DNA from: CBDEFX01 sp965237635
GTDB taxonomy: Bacteria > Chloroflexota > Dehalococcoidia > Lucifugimonadales > CAUZJF01
NCBI GenBank assembly: GCA_965237635.1
Contig: CBDEFX010000001.1
Span: forward strand, 124,001-188,000
Reading direction: 5' to 3'
Length of the DNA: 64,000 bases
Position 1 is the stretch's first letter. Each line of letters opens with the position of its first letter. The translations under genes were made by a program, and so were the position numbers. The notes below the pieces were generated by a model. The model did no database searches and had not been told where the DNA came from. It saw nothing but the letters and a program-made list of their open reading frames with translations. Below, piece by piece: positions 28,091-37,918 of this stretch.

Positions 28091-29458
28091 GAGGTATCCT
28101 CAAAAAGTGTGTAAACGGTCAGGCGGTGTACCCTCTCTCTGAACAACACGGGCTCAAGGCCCAAGAGAGGAGATACACCGCCTATGGGAAAGAGAAGCAC
28201 TAGGAGCAGGTCGGAGTCAAGGCCGGAGTGGGAGCAGTTGGAGGATTGGGTGCGAGGCCATGTCCAGCGGCTGATCCAGGAGTTGCTGGAGGAAGAGGTG
28301 ACGGAGTTTCTAGGAAGGGCGAAGTCGGCCCGCAGGTCTGAGTCGGACAACGAGAGAGGCTATAGGAACGGATACGGCAAACCCCGAAGGCTTACGCTGA
28401 GTTCGGGAACGGTACAGCTGAGGAGGCCGCGAGTCCGCAACACCGAAGAGGAGTTCGAGAGCCGGCTGCTGCCGCTGTTCGTCAACAGGACCAGGAAGGT
28501 TGCTGAGCTGATCCCCCAGTTGTACCTACATGGCCTTTCCGAAGGTGACTTCGACCTGGCGGTGCGGGGACTGCTGGGAGAGGACGCACCGGTATCGGCG
28601 AGCACGGTAGCCCGGTTGAAGGATAAGTGGAACGATGAGCTTGCCCAATGGCGCGCTAGGCCCCTGGATGACCTGGAAGTGGTGTACATGTGGGTGGATG
28701 GAGTCTACGTCAAGGCCGGTCTTGAGCGGGAGAAGGCGGCGATCCTGGTGGTGATGGCGGCCCTGAGCGACGGAAGGAAGGTGGTGGTGAGCGCGATTCC
28801 CGGATACAGGGAGTCCATAGAGAGCTGGTCCGATGTGCTCAGGGACATGAGGCGCCGCGGGCTGGAGTGCCCAAGACTGGTAATTGGAGACGGACATCTG
28901 GGCATCTGGGGAGCTCTGCGCAACGTCTATCCTCAGGCGGCCGAGCAACGCTGCTGGAACCACAAGATCCTAAACGTACTCGCCAAGCTTCCAAAGCGAC
29001 AACAGGACCAGGCCAAGCTCATGCTGCGTACTATCCCCTACGCGCCGACTCGGACAGAGGCTGAGCGGCTCAGGACGGTGTTCACCAGGTGGTGCGGCGA
29101 CCATTCCTACGAGGCGGCCTCAGAGGCCCTGGAGCGGGACTGGGACCGCATGGTCACCTTCTATGACTTCCCAAAGGAGCACTGGGGGCACCTTCGCACG
29201 ACGAACCCGGTAGAATCACCCTTCGCGGCCCTCAGGCTTCGGACCGATGCCGCCAAGCGCTACAAGAGGGTCGATCAGGCGATAGCGGTGATCTGGAAGA
29301 TGCTGATCGTCGCCGAAGGACGCTTCAGGCGTCTGAAGACCCCTGAGTTGATCGAAGACGTCTATCTCGGTGCACAGTATGCGGATGGAATCGCCATTGA
29401 ATCAACGGCTGAGAAGGTCGCCGCCTGATGTCGTTTACACACCTATTGACGTAACCTC
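28091..29458 (+). mobile_element. IS256-family insertion sequence
   Basis: A 1368-bp element with 26-bp imperfect terminal inverted repeats (21 of 26 matching; both begin GAGGT and end GTGTGTAAAC). It is flanked by the exact 8-bp direct repeat ATATTCCC (28083-28090 and 29459-29466). Removing the element and one repeat restores the host reading frame G-G-N-I-R-G-W, which fixes the boundaries. It is the only IS256-type copy seen in the window. Confidence 0.95.
28184..29428 (+). CDS. IS256-family (Mutator-type) transposase
   Basis: 414 residues, full length. The N-terminal DNA-binding region includes ERGYRNGYGKPRRLTLSSGTVQLRRPRVRN, typical of the family. The catalytic DDE residues are Asp at about 172 (MWVDGVYVK), Asp at about 236 (LVIGDGHLG) and Glu at about 344 (TTNPVESPFAALR), with the C/W...H signature QRCWNHKILNVL between the last two. 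Near the C-terminus it reads RRLKTPELIEDVY. It appears intact and is oriented opposite to the host gene. Confidence 0.95.
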   Translation: MGKRSTRSRSESRPEWEQLEDWVRGHVQRLIQELLEEEVTEFLGRAKSARRSESDNERGYRNGYGKPRRLTLSSGTVQLRRPRVRNTEEEFESRLLPLFVNRTRKVAELIPQLYLHGLSEGDFDLAVRGLLGEDAPVSASTVARLKDKWNDELAQWRARPLDDLEVVYMWVDGVYVKAGLEREKAAILVVMAALSDGRKVVVSAIPGYRESIESWSDVLRDMRRRGLECPRLVIGDGHLGIWGALRNVYPQAAEQRCWNHKILNVLAKLPKRQQDQAKLMLRTIPYAPTRTEAERLRTVFTRWCGDHSYEAASEALERDWDRMVTFYDFPKEHWGHLRTTNPVESPFAALRLRTDAAKRYKRVDQAIAVIWKMLIVAEGRFRRLKTPELIEDVYLGAQYADGIAIESTAEKVAA

Positions 29459-31080
29459 ATATTCCCACCTTGTCGATGCAAAATGTGCAGCCGACCGGCA
29501 GCTACCACGGTCTCCGGTGACCCGTCGCCATTCACGTCCGCGACCACCGGGGATGCGGTGATCGCCGCACGGGTCCTGTAGTTAAAGACCGGCCGGCTTC
29601 GCTGCTGCAGTACCATCAGGAAGTGGTCCCCCAGACCACGGAAGCCCGGCCATCTCCCGAGCCGATGGTCTAGCCACGCGAGCCCACGACCGAGGCCGGG
29701 CGACGCTCGGCCCACGTGCTCCAGCGCCGGAGTCGGAGCGAAAACACAGAGGCCGGTACGCGACCTGGTGTCAAAATAGGGGCCGAGCCGGCGGGCAAAG
29801 CTCCGCGGCGTGTAAAGCGCCGCCGATAGCGGAACGTCGCCTATCCGAATCGTGTCGCCCCGCGCCCGTCTCAGAGCAAAGCGGAACCGGCCACGCAGCA
29901 GGCCAGCAAATATCTCCCAGGCGCACCACCGGTTCATGACGTTCGCCACAAGATATCCGCCGGGCTTCAGCAGCCGCGCGATTACGGGCGCCCAGCGCTC
30001 GGGGTCCCCGGCGAGGTTAAGTGCGCCGAAGTTTGCAAGCACCAGGTCATACTTGCGAGCGTGGCCAGGAAGCAGGGTCCGCAGCTCCTCGATCGCCAAC
30101 CTGCGTACTTCAACTCGGTCCTGCACGCCGGCCTCGTCCACCCGCTGAGAAGCCTCTCGGACCATGCCCTCGGCGACGTCGACGGCCAACACCGAGGCCC
30201 CTCGCCGCGCCAGCCATATGGCATCGGTCCCCGTACCCGTGCCTAGATCGAGAACCCAGTCCCCCGGCCGGACGAAGCCGTCCAACTTCTGACGCACGAT
30301 CCCGCGCATGTGCAGGTTCGATGAGCTGGCCACGACCCGATGCTCGTAGTCGTCGGCGATACGCGAAAAGGCTTCCGCTGCGAGATTCCCGTCAGGGTCC
30401 GGTGGCACGTCCACCCAAAACCTACGAAAATGGCTGCGGACGACGCGGCTGTTGGAGTAGATAAGCCCGCCTGGGTACAGGCCCCTCCGTCTCCTCTCCA
30501 TCCACTTCGCGAACACGATGAACGGCAGCCGGAGAGCGCGGTAGAAGACCGACGGTCCGCCAAGCCGGCCCCGCTGGGTTCCAACCTCTCGGTCCTTTTT
30601 CAGAGACGCCTGGATTTCGTAAACTGCCCGCTCATAGAGCGGCTGGTCTACCGCGGTCAGGCGGTCGCGAAATCGCTCGAGAAGCGCGGCGTAGACTTCT
30701 GCGCCAGCGAGCACCTTGAGGCGAAGAAGCTCTCTTACGTATTCGGCCCTTGTCAGGTCGATCTCTTCCGGATGGTCTTCGTCGACCAGATAGTTGAAGC
30801 AGAAGAACTTCCGGGGGAGGCCCAGCCGGCGAGAGACCCGCCGTCCCTCCCACACACATGCCATGAAGCCTTCCCAGATGCGTCCCTTCCTGGTGACCAC
30901 GAAGAAGTCGACGTCGTCGTGGCCACCCGCATGCTCTGGCCTGGTCAATGAACCGGAAACGGCGATCATGCGCAAGTAGGGATTGCGCCGCCGGATATGC
31001 TCGGCACACTGACGCGCGACCTCCAGAATGCCGGTCCGGTCTGTCGTGTCAATGGGCGCTAAAATTGAGACGCTCATCAC
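29459..31080 (-). pseudogene. N-terminal nucleotidyltransferase-methyltransferase portion of the fusion gene interrupted by IS256
   Basis: The coding strand starts at 31080 (alternative Met next codon). Residues 1-100 contain SGSLTRPEHAGGHDDVDFFVV, the GS...DxD signature of the minimal nucleotidyltransferase fold. Residues about 240-400 are a class I SAM methyltransferase: VLDLGTGTGTDAIWLARRGASVLAVD, then LVLANFGALNLAGDPERWAPVIARLLKPGGYLV. After a spacer, FNYRTRAAITASPVVADVNGDGSPETVVAAG begins a beta-propeller repeat that continues beyond the IS at 28090. The rejoined and frame-corrected protein would be 974 residues. No signal peptide or membrane segment is visible. It follows the PMT-like gene by 73 bases within the glycan operon. 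Confidence 0.85.
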
Positions 31081-31153
31081 TTATCTACACACGCCTCCGG
31101 CTATACCCGAATCCAGACGATACAGGAGCCTGCTGGGCACCGACAACCTCACT

Positions 31154-32661
31154 TCATCCTGCATCGACGCCGCAAACAGGGTCGAGCTCCCAGATGGTCA
31201 CACCACCTCGATCGTATACCCTATGTCCGAGATCGTCGATCCGCTGAGGAAGCGCACGGTCGGGCTTGACGGTCGCGCTGAACCAGGCGATCTCCGCTCC
31301 ACGCTCGAGCATATAGTCGCTTAGGGCGACGTACCTGATCGGCCTGTCGCGGAACCGCGATGCCCCGTTCAGGGTGGCTACGATCGGTCTAACGGGGGAT
31401 CCATCAAAGAGCCACCACGTGCCTTCGTACGTGGCGTTGCGGCCCCCTTCTCCGAGGATCAGCAGCGACATCTTGGTGTCACTTGCGATCGTCGCCCAAC
31501 GTGGCCTCACGCCGGGTGAGAATAGCGCGGCGAGCCCGCCGAGTATCGTGTAGTCGACGACCCGCAGTGCGTCGAACACATGTTGACAGCCGGCCCCCAG
31601 ATCCACGAGCCCCAGCCCCAGCAGAGTCGCAACGAATAGCGTTAGTCCGAGATGTCGGCGAGCGAGCACCGCTGCTCCTCCGAACACCAGCAACGCGGCA
31701 TACAGCGCAACCACGGTCCGGTTGGCCGGAGCCTGGTCGCTTAGTCCCGGGGTCTCTAGCGCCAGACCCGACAGAAACCACGCCACGAGCGCGGCCACAA
31801 CGGCCAACGCAAGTACCGCTCTTGCTGGGAAAGAGGCAATGCGCGCCCCGGCCCAATCCGTAGCTCGGCGCGCGTGAGGCGCCGCCAGGTAGAGCAGACC
31901 AGCCAGCGGCGCTCCGAACGCAATCGCCAGCAAAAGGAAGATAGGCGCCAGGTAGGTCTCGCTGGTGCGCGAGAAAGTCCACGCCCAGTAGACCGGCCAC
32001 GCAGCGAAAAACAGGAGGTACGGCCATTCCGTTCGCAGGAACCCGGGATCGCGACTTCGAGGCAGCACCCACATCGTGTAGTAAAGGACGAGCGTGACCA
32101 GACCAGTCAGATGGTGAGTAAACAGAATGGCCACCGCCGTGATGAAGAACGCTCTTCGACGGCCGCGCAGCGTGAAGTATAGGGCGAACAGAAACAACGG
32201 TAAGGCGATGCCCTGTGACGTGCCATTAAGCGTTTTGACGACCAGGTCCGGCAGGAAGAGCATTGCGATGACGCCACAACGGGCGCGTGGCCTCTGCGGA
32301 CGATCAAGTAAGCAGGGACTGCCGCCAATGACGCGATCACCGGATAGGCCAGCTTAACGGTAGTGAAGGCGCCAAAGGCCTTCGCAATTGGAACCAGGGG
32401 CAGGTAGGCGAGAGGGTACTGCAGCGTCAGTACCGCCCGGGGCAGCATGTCCACCTCCCCGTTGAGAATCTGGAGGACGTGGACCAGCACCCAGGAGTCG
32501 AGAAACAGGTCGTTGGGGCGGGCCAGGTTCCACCCCACCCGCGACACCGCGAGGGCCAACGCAGCGATCAGGCCGGCAACAGGGAGAAGCCTAAGCGCCG
32601 ACCCCGGCGTGACGATACGCTGCCAGGGTCTCCTGGCAAGTGCGCTCCCAAGTATATCCAT
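31154..32661 (-). pseudogene. PMT/GT39-like membrane protein with a frameshift
   Basis: Two overlapping frames together give one polytopic membrane protein of about 502 residues. The first (from 32661) covers ILGSALARRPWQRIV through DLFLDSWVLVHVLQILNGEVDML and AYLIVRRG. The second covers AMLFLPDLVVKTLNGTSQGIALPLFLF, many membrane helices (FITAVAILFTHHLTGLVTLVLYY), and a soluble tail ending GVTIWELDPV. They join near 32272, where one base appears missing (VVA|VIAMLFLP would be restored by an extra G). The architecture is that of GT39/RgtA-like sugar transferases. The start overlaps the GT4 coding end by about 70 bases. Confidence 0.8.
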
Positions 32662-32929
32662 TCACAGCCCTCTTGGCTTTGGCTCCGAGATCTTCGCGCT
32701 GAGCAATGGCTCGCTCGATCGCCCGAGCGACCAGTTGCGGCTCGTCAGGCGGCGCCGTCAACGCGAAGTCGGCCCAGGAAAGCCCCGGAAGATCGCTCCG
32801 CACGCAGGCGGCTCCGCAGGCGGCTGCCTCCGACAGCACCAGGTTCCACGACTCCAGTCCTAGAGACGGGACTACAACGCAGGCCGCCCGGTTGTAGGCC
32901 TCCACAAGGGCTTCCGGACCGGGACTAAG
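32591..32929 (-). pseudogene. C-terminal part of the GT4 glycosyltransferase interrupted by IS1380 copy 3
   Basis: Encodes SPGPEALVEAYNRAACVVVPSLGLESWNLVLSEAAACGAACV, the C-terminal donor-sugar-binding lobe of a GT4 enzyme with the E-x(7)-E-like element (GLESWNLVLSEA). The frame opens at the IS edge with the CTAAG duplication and continues in frame with a 41-codon ORF from inside the IS, so a chimeric product could be made. Rejoined with 34649-35442 minus one duplication it gives a 375-residue protein. Confidence 0.88.
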
Positions 32930-34648
32930 CCCGAATCCACCGAAGGACACCGATGGACGGCGTGAGGAAAGCGGAAGGGGGGTGAGGGAGCTACAGGGGA
33001 AATAGCCTGGGTTCCATTTGGGGTAGGGAGGTCGGCGGACGGTCTTCATCGCCGCACAGGGGCCCCTATGGCCGTCTGCGGGAGCTGCGATGCGCGGGAT
33101 GGCGAGAGAATACGCAGCAGGGAACTCTCTCGGACCGGGCTGGCACGAGTCTGCGGGGATCTTCGGTTGTCCGGTGGGTGGGTCGGTCGCCGACGGTGCC
33201 GTCAGGCCGGGAGTGGAATGGCTCGCAGCCGGGCCAAGGCGCGGCTGAACTTCTCAGCCCAAGGCCAGCGATCCGGAAGATGCAGGGTCAACCGGCGTGC
33301 CGAGCGGGTGAGCCGTCCGGCCAGGGAGAAGAACCGCCGCCGGAGGGTTTTGGTGGTGGCTATCCGCTCTCCCAGACCGATCCGCGCCGTCCAGCGGGCC
33401 AGGTTGTGGGCCATCGTCTGGACGGCCAGCCAGGCGCCGTTGGCGGCGAAGCGGCCCGAGGGGAGATGGTTCAGCCCGACGCCGTACTTGAGGTCGCGTA
33501 TGGTATTCTCGATCTCGGCGTGGCGGCGATGGTCAGCCTCCAGTTCGAGCAACTCCCCGTCTCGGTCGGTGATGAAGCCATGATAGCTGTATTTGGCGAA
33601 GAGGGCCAGTTGGGAACCGGGCGTCGGCTTCACCCGCCGGACGATGAGCCGTACCGGCGCGGCGTCCGCCTCGGCCTGGAAGGGGGTGCAGGTGGTCTCG
33701 GCCACATCGGCGGCACCGTCCATCCAGTAAGGAATCGGCGTCCAGGCATCTTCGGGTATCGCCTCGATGAGATTGTGCAGGCTTTTGTGCTGGCGGATGG
33801 TGATGGAGAAGCGGACATCCATCTTGCGGCAGACGGATACCACGCCATGAGTGTAGAACCCGCTGTCGGCCCGTAGCGTGAGTCGTCCGTTGGCCCCGGC
33901 GTAGCGCACCCGTCCCACCGTCTCCCGCAGGAAGTGGGCGGCGCCGCGGGCGGTGTTGGCCCGGCCCTCGCGCAGCCGGGACATCAGCACGTCTCCGGTG
34001 CCGGCGGCGATGGCCAGCAGCGGGTGGTAGCCCCGCTTGCCGGTATAGCCGTGGTGGCGGGCGCCCTCCTTGGCCAGTCCGTAGGTCTCGCAGATGGTGG
34101 AGTCCAGGTCAATGGTCAGGGGCCCGTCGCCGGGTCCCGCCCCGGCCTGCCAAGCCCGGGCCAGCAACTCGCGGCTCACCCGGTCGAGTTGACGGACGTG
34201 GCCCCACCGGAAGCTGCGCAGGAAGGTGCCCAGGGTGGATGGCGCCTTGACCGTGCCGCCCAGGGTGCAGGCCGTCCCCCCGGTGCGCAACACATCGGCG
34301 TCGTCAATGCAGTCGCCCCCAGCCAGCGCAGACGCCACCAGCGTCATCATCTTGTCGCTCGTGTTCGCCCGCCCCGGGGCATCGCCCAGGTCGAGGCGCT
34401 GCCGGACGAGTTCGGGCAGGCCGAGGTGCCGCGCCAGGGTGGCCGGAAGGAGCAGCCCGGCATTGGCCACCAAGCGGCGGTCGTCGAAGGTGATTTGGAT
34501 CCGGTCGGGGTGGTTGCGTGGCAGCATCTACTGGGTGCTCCTTTTCCGGGGTCGGTTTTTTGCTACAAAACCATTATCCCAGAAGCACAGGAGCGCCTTC
34601 TTGCCGCCTCAGGACGCTAACCCGACGCCCTCCTTCGGTGGATTCGGG
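32930..34648 (-). mobile_element. IS1380-family insertion sequence, copy 3
   Basis: 1719 bases with the 18-bp inverted ends, flanked by exact CTAAG duplications (32925-32929 and 34649-34653). It splits a GT4 glycosyltransferase gene after the residues RFVLS, on the same strand as that gene. Confidence 0.95.
33202..34527 (-). CDS. IS1380-family transposase, full length
   Basis: 441 residues with the complete D, D, E core (DSTICETYG, ADSGFYT, RRHAEIEN). Small differences from the other copies: GYHPLLAIAAG, ANGRLTL and EIENTIRDL. These few substitutions show the copies are diverging only slightly, so the expansion is recent. Confidence 0.95.
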   Translation of the reverse strand: MLPRNHPDRIQITFDDRRLVANAGLLLPATLARHLGLPELVRQRLDLGDAPGRANTSDKMMTLVASALAGGDCIDDADVLRTGGTACTLGGTVKAPSTLGTFLRSFRWGHVRQLDRVSRELLARAWQAGAGPGDGPLTIDLDSTICETYGLAKEGARHHGYTGKRGYHPLLAIAAGTGDVLMSRLREGRANTARGAAHFLRETVGRVRYAGANGRLTLRADSGFYTHGVVSVCRKMDVRFSITIRQHKSLHNLIEAIPEDAWTPIPYWMDGAADVAETTCTPFQAEADAAPVRLIVRRVKPTPGSQLALFAKYSYHGFITDRDGELLELEADHRRHAEIENTIRDLKYGVGLNHLPSGRFAANGAWLAVQTMAHNLARWTARIGLGERIATTKTLRRRFFSLAGRLTRSARRLTLHLPDRWPWAEKFSRALARLRAIPLPA

Positions 34649-35442
34649 CTAAGGACGAACCTTACACGAGGACCCAGCAGGGCCTCGGCCTGTCCCCGCA
34701 CCTTCCTGTAGTACCTATCCTCGTAGCTAACCGTCGCCAGGACATCGAGGCGCAGACCGGGGAGCATGCTCATCGCCTCGACCAGCACGTGCAGCCCCTT
34801 CTCTGGCCGGAGGTGGGCGACAAAGAGCACGAGCTTGTCGTCGCGTGCCAGGTCTAGCGGCCGGTAGCGGTCCCGGTCAACGCCAGGCGGCAGGTAGTGC
34901 ACCCGCCCCTCGCTTCGTCGAAGCACTGGCTCGGGAACGAGATCGTGCAGGAACTCCGAGTGAGGTGCGATCACCGCATCGGCGTTTTTCACCGTACTGT
35001 GGAGCAGCTTCTGCCCCACCCGGCCGAGCCATCGCTGCGCCACGGTCGTCTGGGGGAAGGTGTTGTGTAGCGTAAGGACTAGACGGGCTCGAAGCAGCCG
35101 CGCCAGGCGCAGTGCAGCCTCAAACCACGGACTTGGACCGTGCAGGTGTACCACGTCGGCATCGAGACGACGGATGTCGGCGACCAAGCCGGGGTAGATG
35201 GGCGTCCTCTGGAAAACGCCCCAGGACTTGCGGGACATGACCTTTAGCGGTCCGTTGTCGCGGTACCAAGGGTCGGCAGCCTTCCCGTTGCCCGAGTGAT
35301 GTCGACCCGTTGGAAGGGCAACCGTCAGAATCGAGACATCGACGCCTTCTTGTTCCTGCCTTTTGGCAAGCTCAGCAACGTAGCGCTGGATCCCACCGAC
35401 GTATTCCGGCTGGAAGAACTGGACGAGGTGCGTGACCTTCAT
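34649..35442 (-). pseudogene. N-terminal part of the GT4 glycosyltransferase
   Basis: The start is ATG at 35442, inside the ATGA overlap with the stop of the upstream GT2 gene, which gives the typical GT4 opening MKVTHLVQFFQPEYVGGIQRYVAELAKR; an earlier Met reads through the GT2 coding end and is unlikely. The acceptor-side Rossmann lobe is present (VVHLHGPSPWFEAALRLARL, LVLTLHNTFPQ, ADAVIAPHSEFLHDL, YLPPGVDRDRY) and the second lobe begins with LVLFVAHLRPEKGLHVLVEAM. The gene is cut by IS1380 copy 3 after RFVLS. GT4 enzymes transfer nucleotide-activated sugars to lipid-linked acceptors in the cytoplasm. Confidence 0.9.
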
Positions 35443-36176
35443 AGCTTGCGGAGCCGGGTACGCAGGATCGTCAGAAGGATATCGACACCATCTTTGAGGG
35501 GGTTCAACTTGGACTGGCCGTGTCGGCGTCCGTAGCCAACCGGGACCCACGCGACCTCAAGACCCCTTCGCAAGTATTCGATGGTCAGCTCCGTCTCCAG
35601 TCCGAAGCGGTCGGATGTAAGTCGGATGTGATCGAGGCTATCCGTGCGTATGACACGAAAGTCTGACAGGAGGTCGGGACAGTCCGACCGTGTGACCCAG
35701 CCGGTAACGAGAGACAGGGCTCGGGCGCCAAATGCCCTCAGCCTGGGCGTGGACCCGTTGACGGACCGGCGCACCCCAATCGCCATGTCAGCACCGGCCG
35801 CTAGCAGCCCCGGAAGATCCGACAGGTCGTACGTCGCATCGCCGTCTATCATCACGACGTACTCCCACTCTCGAAGCGGGACCGATGTCAGGAACTCGCG
35901 CCATCCCCTACCTTTGCCCCGCGAGACTCCAACAACAGGGACGTCAAACTCTCGGGCTATGCGAAGGGTGCCGTCGGTGGAGCCGCCGTCGACTACCACC
36001 GTCGTCACCCCAAGGCGACGGGCCTGTCGTAATACCGAGGGCAGGCCATCTTCTTCGTTGAGGGTTGGGATTGCGAGCAAGGCCCGAGACAAAAGCGTCT
36101 CTTTCTCGTTTGACCTCGTCGCCTCAGCGGCATCAGAGACGGATAGCTCCGCTCCCAGCCTGTACGCACTCGTTAG
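35439..36176 (-). pseudogene. GT2 family glycosyltransferase, nearly complete, displaced from its start by IS1380 copy 4
   Basis: Encodes a dolichyl-phosphate-sugar-synthase-like GT2: LLAIPTLNEEDGLPSVLRQARRLGVTTVVVDGGSTDGT, then YVVMIDGDATYDLSDLPGLL (D-x-D metal site) and a C-terminal LEVAWVPVGYGRRHGQSKLNPLKDG. Only the first seven codons (MAFIDRL at 37918-37896) lie beyond the IS. Without the IS it would be 251 residues with TGATG coupling to the radical SAM gene upstream and ATGA coupling to the GT4 gene downstream. A 41-codon ORF inside the IS reads into it in frame, so an active fusion of about 285 residues remains possible. Confidence 0.88.
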
Positions 36177-37895
36177 CCCGAATCCACCGAAGGACACCGA
36201 TGGACGGCGTGAGGAAAGCGGAAGGGGGGTGAGGGAGCTACAGGGGAAATAGCCTGGGTTCCATTTGGGGTAGGGAGGTCGGCGGACGGTCTTCATCGCC
36301 GCACAGGGGCCCCTATGGCCGTCTGCGGGAGCTGCGATGCGCGGGATGGCGAGAGAATACGCAGCAGGGAACTCTCTCGGACCGGGCTGGCACGAGTCTG
36401 CGGGGATCTTCGGTTGTCCGGTGGGTGGGTCGGTCGCCGACGGTGCCGTCAGGCCGGGAGTGGAATGGCTCGCAGCCGGGCCAAGGCGCGGCTGAACTTC
36501 TCAGCCCAAGGCCAGCGATCCGGAAGATGCAGGGTCAACCGGCGTGCCGAGCGGGTGAGCCGTCCGGCCAGGGAGAAGAACCGCCGCCGGAGGGTCTTGG
36601 TGGTGGCTATCCGCTCTCCCAGACCGATCCGCGCCGTCCAGCGGGCCAGGTTGTGGGCCATCGTCTGGACGGCCAACCAGGCACCGTTGGCGGCGAAGCG
36701 GCCCGAGGGGAGATGGTTCAGCCCGACGCCGTACTTGAGGTCGCGTATGGCATTCTCGATCTCGGCGTGGCGGCGATGGTCAGCCTCCAGTTCGAGCAAC
36801 TCCCCGTCCCGGTCGGTGATGAAGCCATGATAGCTGTATTTGGCGAAGAGGGCCAGTTGGGAACCGGGCGTCGGCTTCACCCGCCGGACGATGAGCCGTA
36901 CCGGCGCGGCGTCCGCCTCGGCCTGGAAGGGGGTGCAGGTGGTCTCGGCCACATCGGCGGCACCGTCCATCCAGTAAGGAATCGGCGTCCAGGCATCTTC
37001 GGGTATCGCCTCGATGAGATTGTGCAGGCTTTTGTGCTGGCGGATGGTGATGGAGAAGCGGACATCCATCTTGCGGCAGACGGATACCACGCCATGAGTG
37101 TAGAACCCGCTGTCGGCCCGTAGCGTGAGTCGTCCGTCGGCCCCGGCGTAGCGCACCCGTCCCACCGTCTCCCGCAGGAAGTGGGCGGCGCCGCGGGCGG
37201 TGTTGGCCCGGCCCTCGCGCAGCCGGGACATCAGCACGTCTCCGGTGCCGGCGGCGATGGCCGGCAGCGGGTGGTAGCCCCGCTTGCCGGTATAGCCGTG
37301 GTGGCGGGCGCCCTCCTTGGCCAGTCCGTAGGTCTCGCAGATGGTGGAGTCCAGGTCAATGGTCAGGGGCCCGTCGCCGGGTCCCGCCCCGGCCTGCCAA
37401 GCCCGGGCCAGCAACTCGCGGCTCACCCGGTCGAGTTGACGGACGTGGCCCCATCGGAAGCTGCGCAGGAAGGTGCCCAGGGTGGATGGCGCCTTGACCG
37501 TGCCGCCCAGGGTGCAGGCCGTCCCCCCGGTGCGCAACACATCGGCGTCGTCAATGCAGTCGCCCCCAGCCAGCGCAGACGCCACCAGCGTCATCATCTT
37601 GTCGCTCGTGTCCGCCCGCCCCGGGGCATCGCCCAGGTCGAGGCGCTGCCGGACGAGTTCGGGCAGGCCGAGGTGCCGCGCCAGGGTGGCCGGAAGGAGC
37701 AGCCCGGCATTGGCCACCAAGCGGCGGTCGTCAAAGGTGATTTGGATCCGGTCGGGGTGGTTGCGTGGCAGCATCTACTGGGTGCTCCTTTTCCGGGGTC
37801 GTTTTTTTGCTACAAAACCATTATCCCAGAAGCACAGGAGCGCCTTCTTGCCGCCTCAGGACGCTAACCCGACGCCCTCCTTCGGTGGATTCGGG
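36177..37895 (-). mobile_element. IS1380-family insertion sequence, copy 4
   Basis: 1719 bases with the 18-bp inverted ends. The flanks are GTTAG (36172-36176) and CTTAG (37896-37900), a target duplication with one mismatch. Joining the flanks restores the frame of the GT2 gene across codons 7 and 8, so this is a simple insertion and the mismatch is a later change. Confidence 0.93.
36449..37774 (-). CDS. IS1380-family transposase, full length
   Basis: 441 residues, complete DDE core and basic tail. It shares ADTSDK with copy 2 where copies 1, 3 and 5 have ANTSDK, suggesting subgroups within the five copies. Confidence 0.95.
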   Translation of the reverse strand: MLPRNHPDRIQITFDDRRLVANAGLLLPATLARHLGLPELVRQRLDLGDAPGRADTSDKMMTLVASALAGGDCIDDADVLRTGGTACTLGGTVKAPSTLGTFLRSFRWGHVRQLDRVSRELLARAWQAGAGPGDGPLTIDLDSTICETYGLAKEGARHHGYTGKRGYHPLPAIAAGTGDVLMSRLREGRANTARGAAHFLRETVGRVRYAGADGRLTLRADSGFYTHGVVSVCRKMDVRFSITIRQHKSLHNLIEAIPEDAWTPIPYWMDGAADVAETTCTPFQAEADAAPVRLIVRRVKPTPGSQLALFAKYSYHGFITDRDGELLELEADHRRHAEIENAIRDLKYGVGLNHLPSGRFAANGAWLAVQTMAHNLARWTARIGLGERIATTKTLRRRFFSLAGRLTRSARRLTLHLPDRWPWAEKFSRALARLRAIPLPA

Positions 37896-37918
37896 CTTAG
37901 GCGGTCGATGAAAGCCAT
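37896..37918 (-). pseudogene. First seven codons of the interrupted GT2 gene
   Basis: The ATG (37916-37918) overlaps the TGA stop of the radical SAM gene as TGATG, a classic coupled start, and reads MAFIDRL up to the IS edge. Continuation TSAYRLGAEL lies at 36176 on the far side of the IS. Confidence 0.8.
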
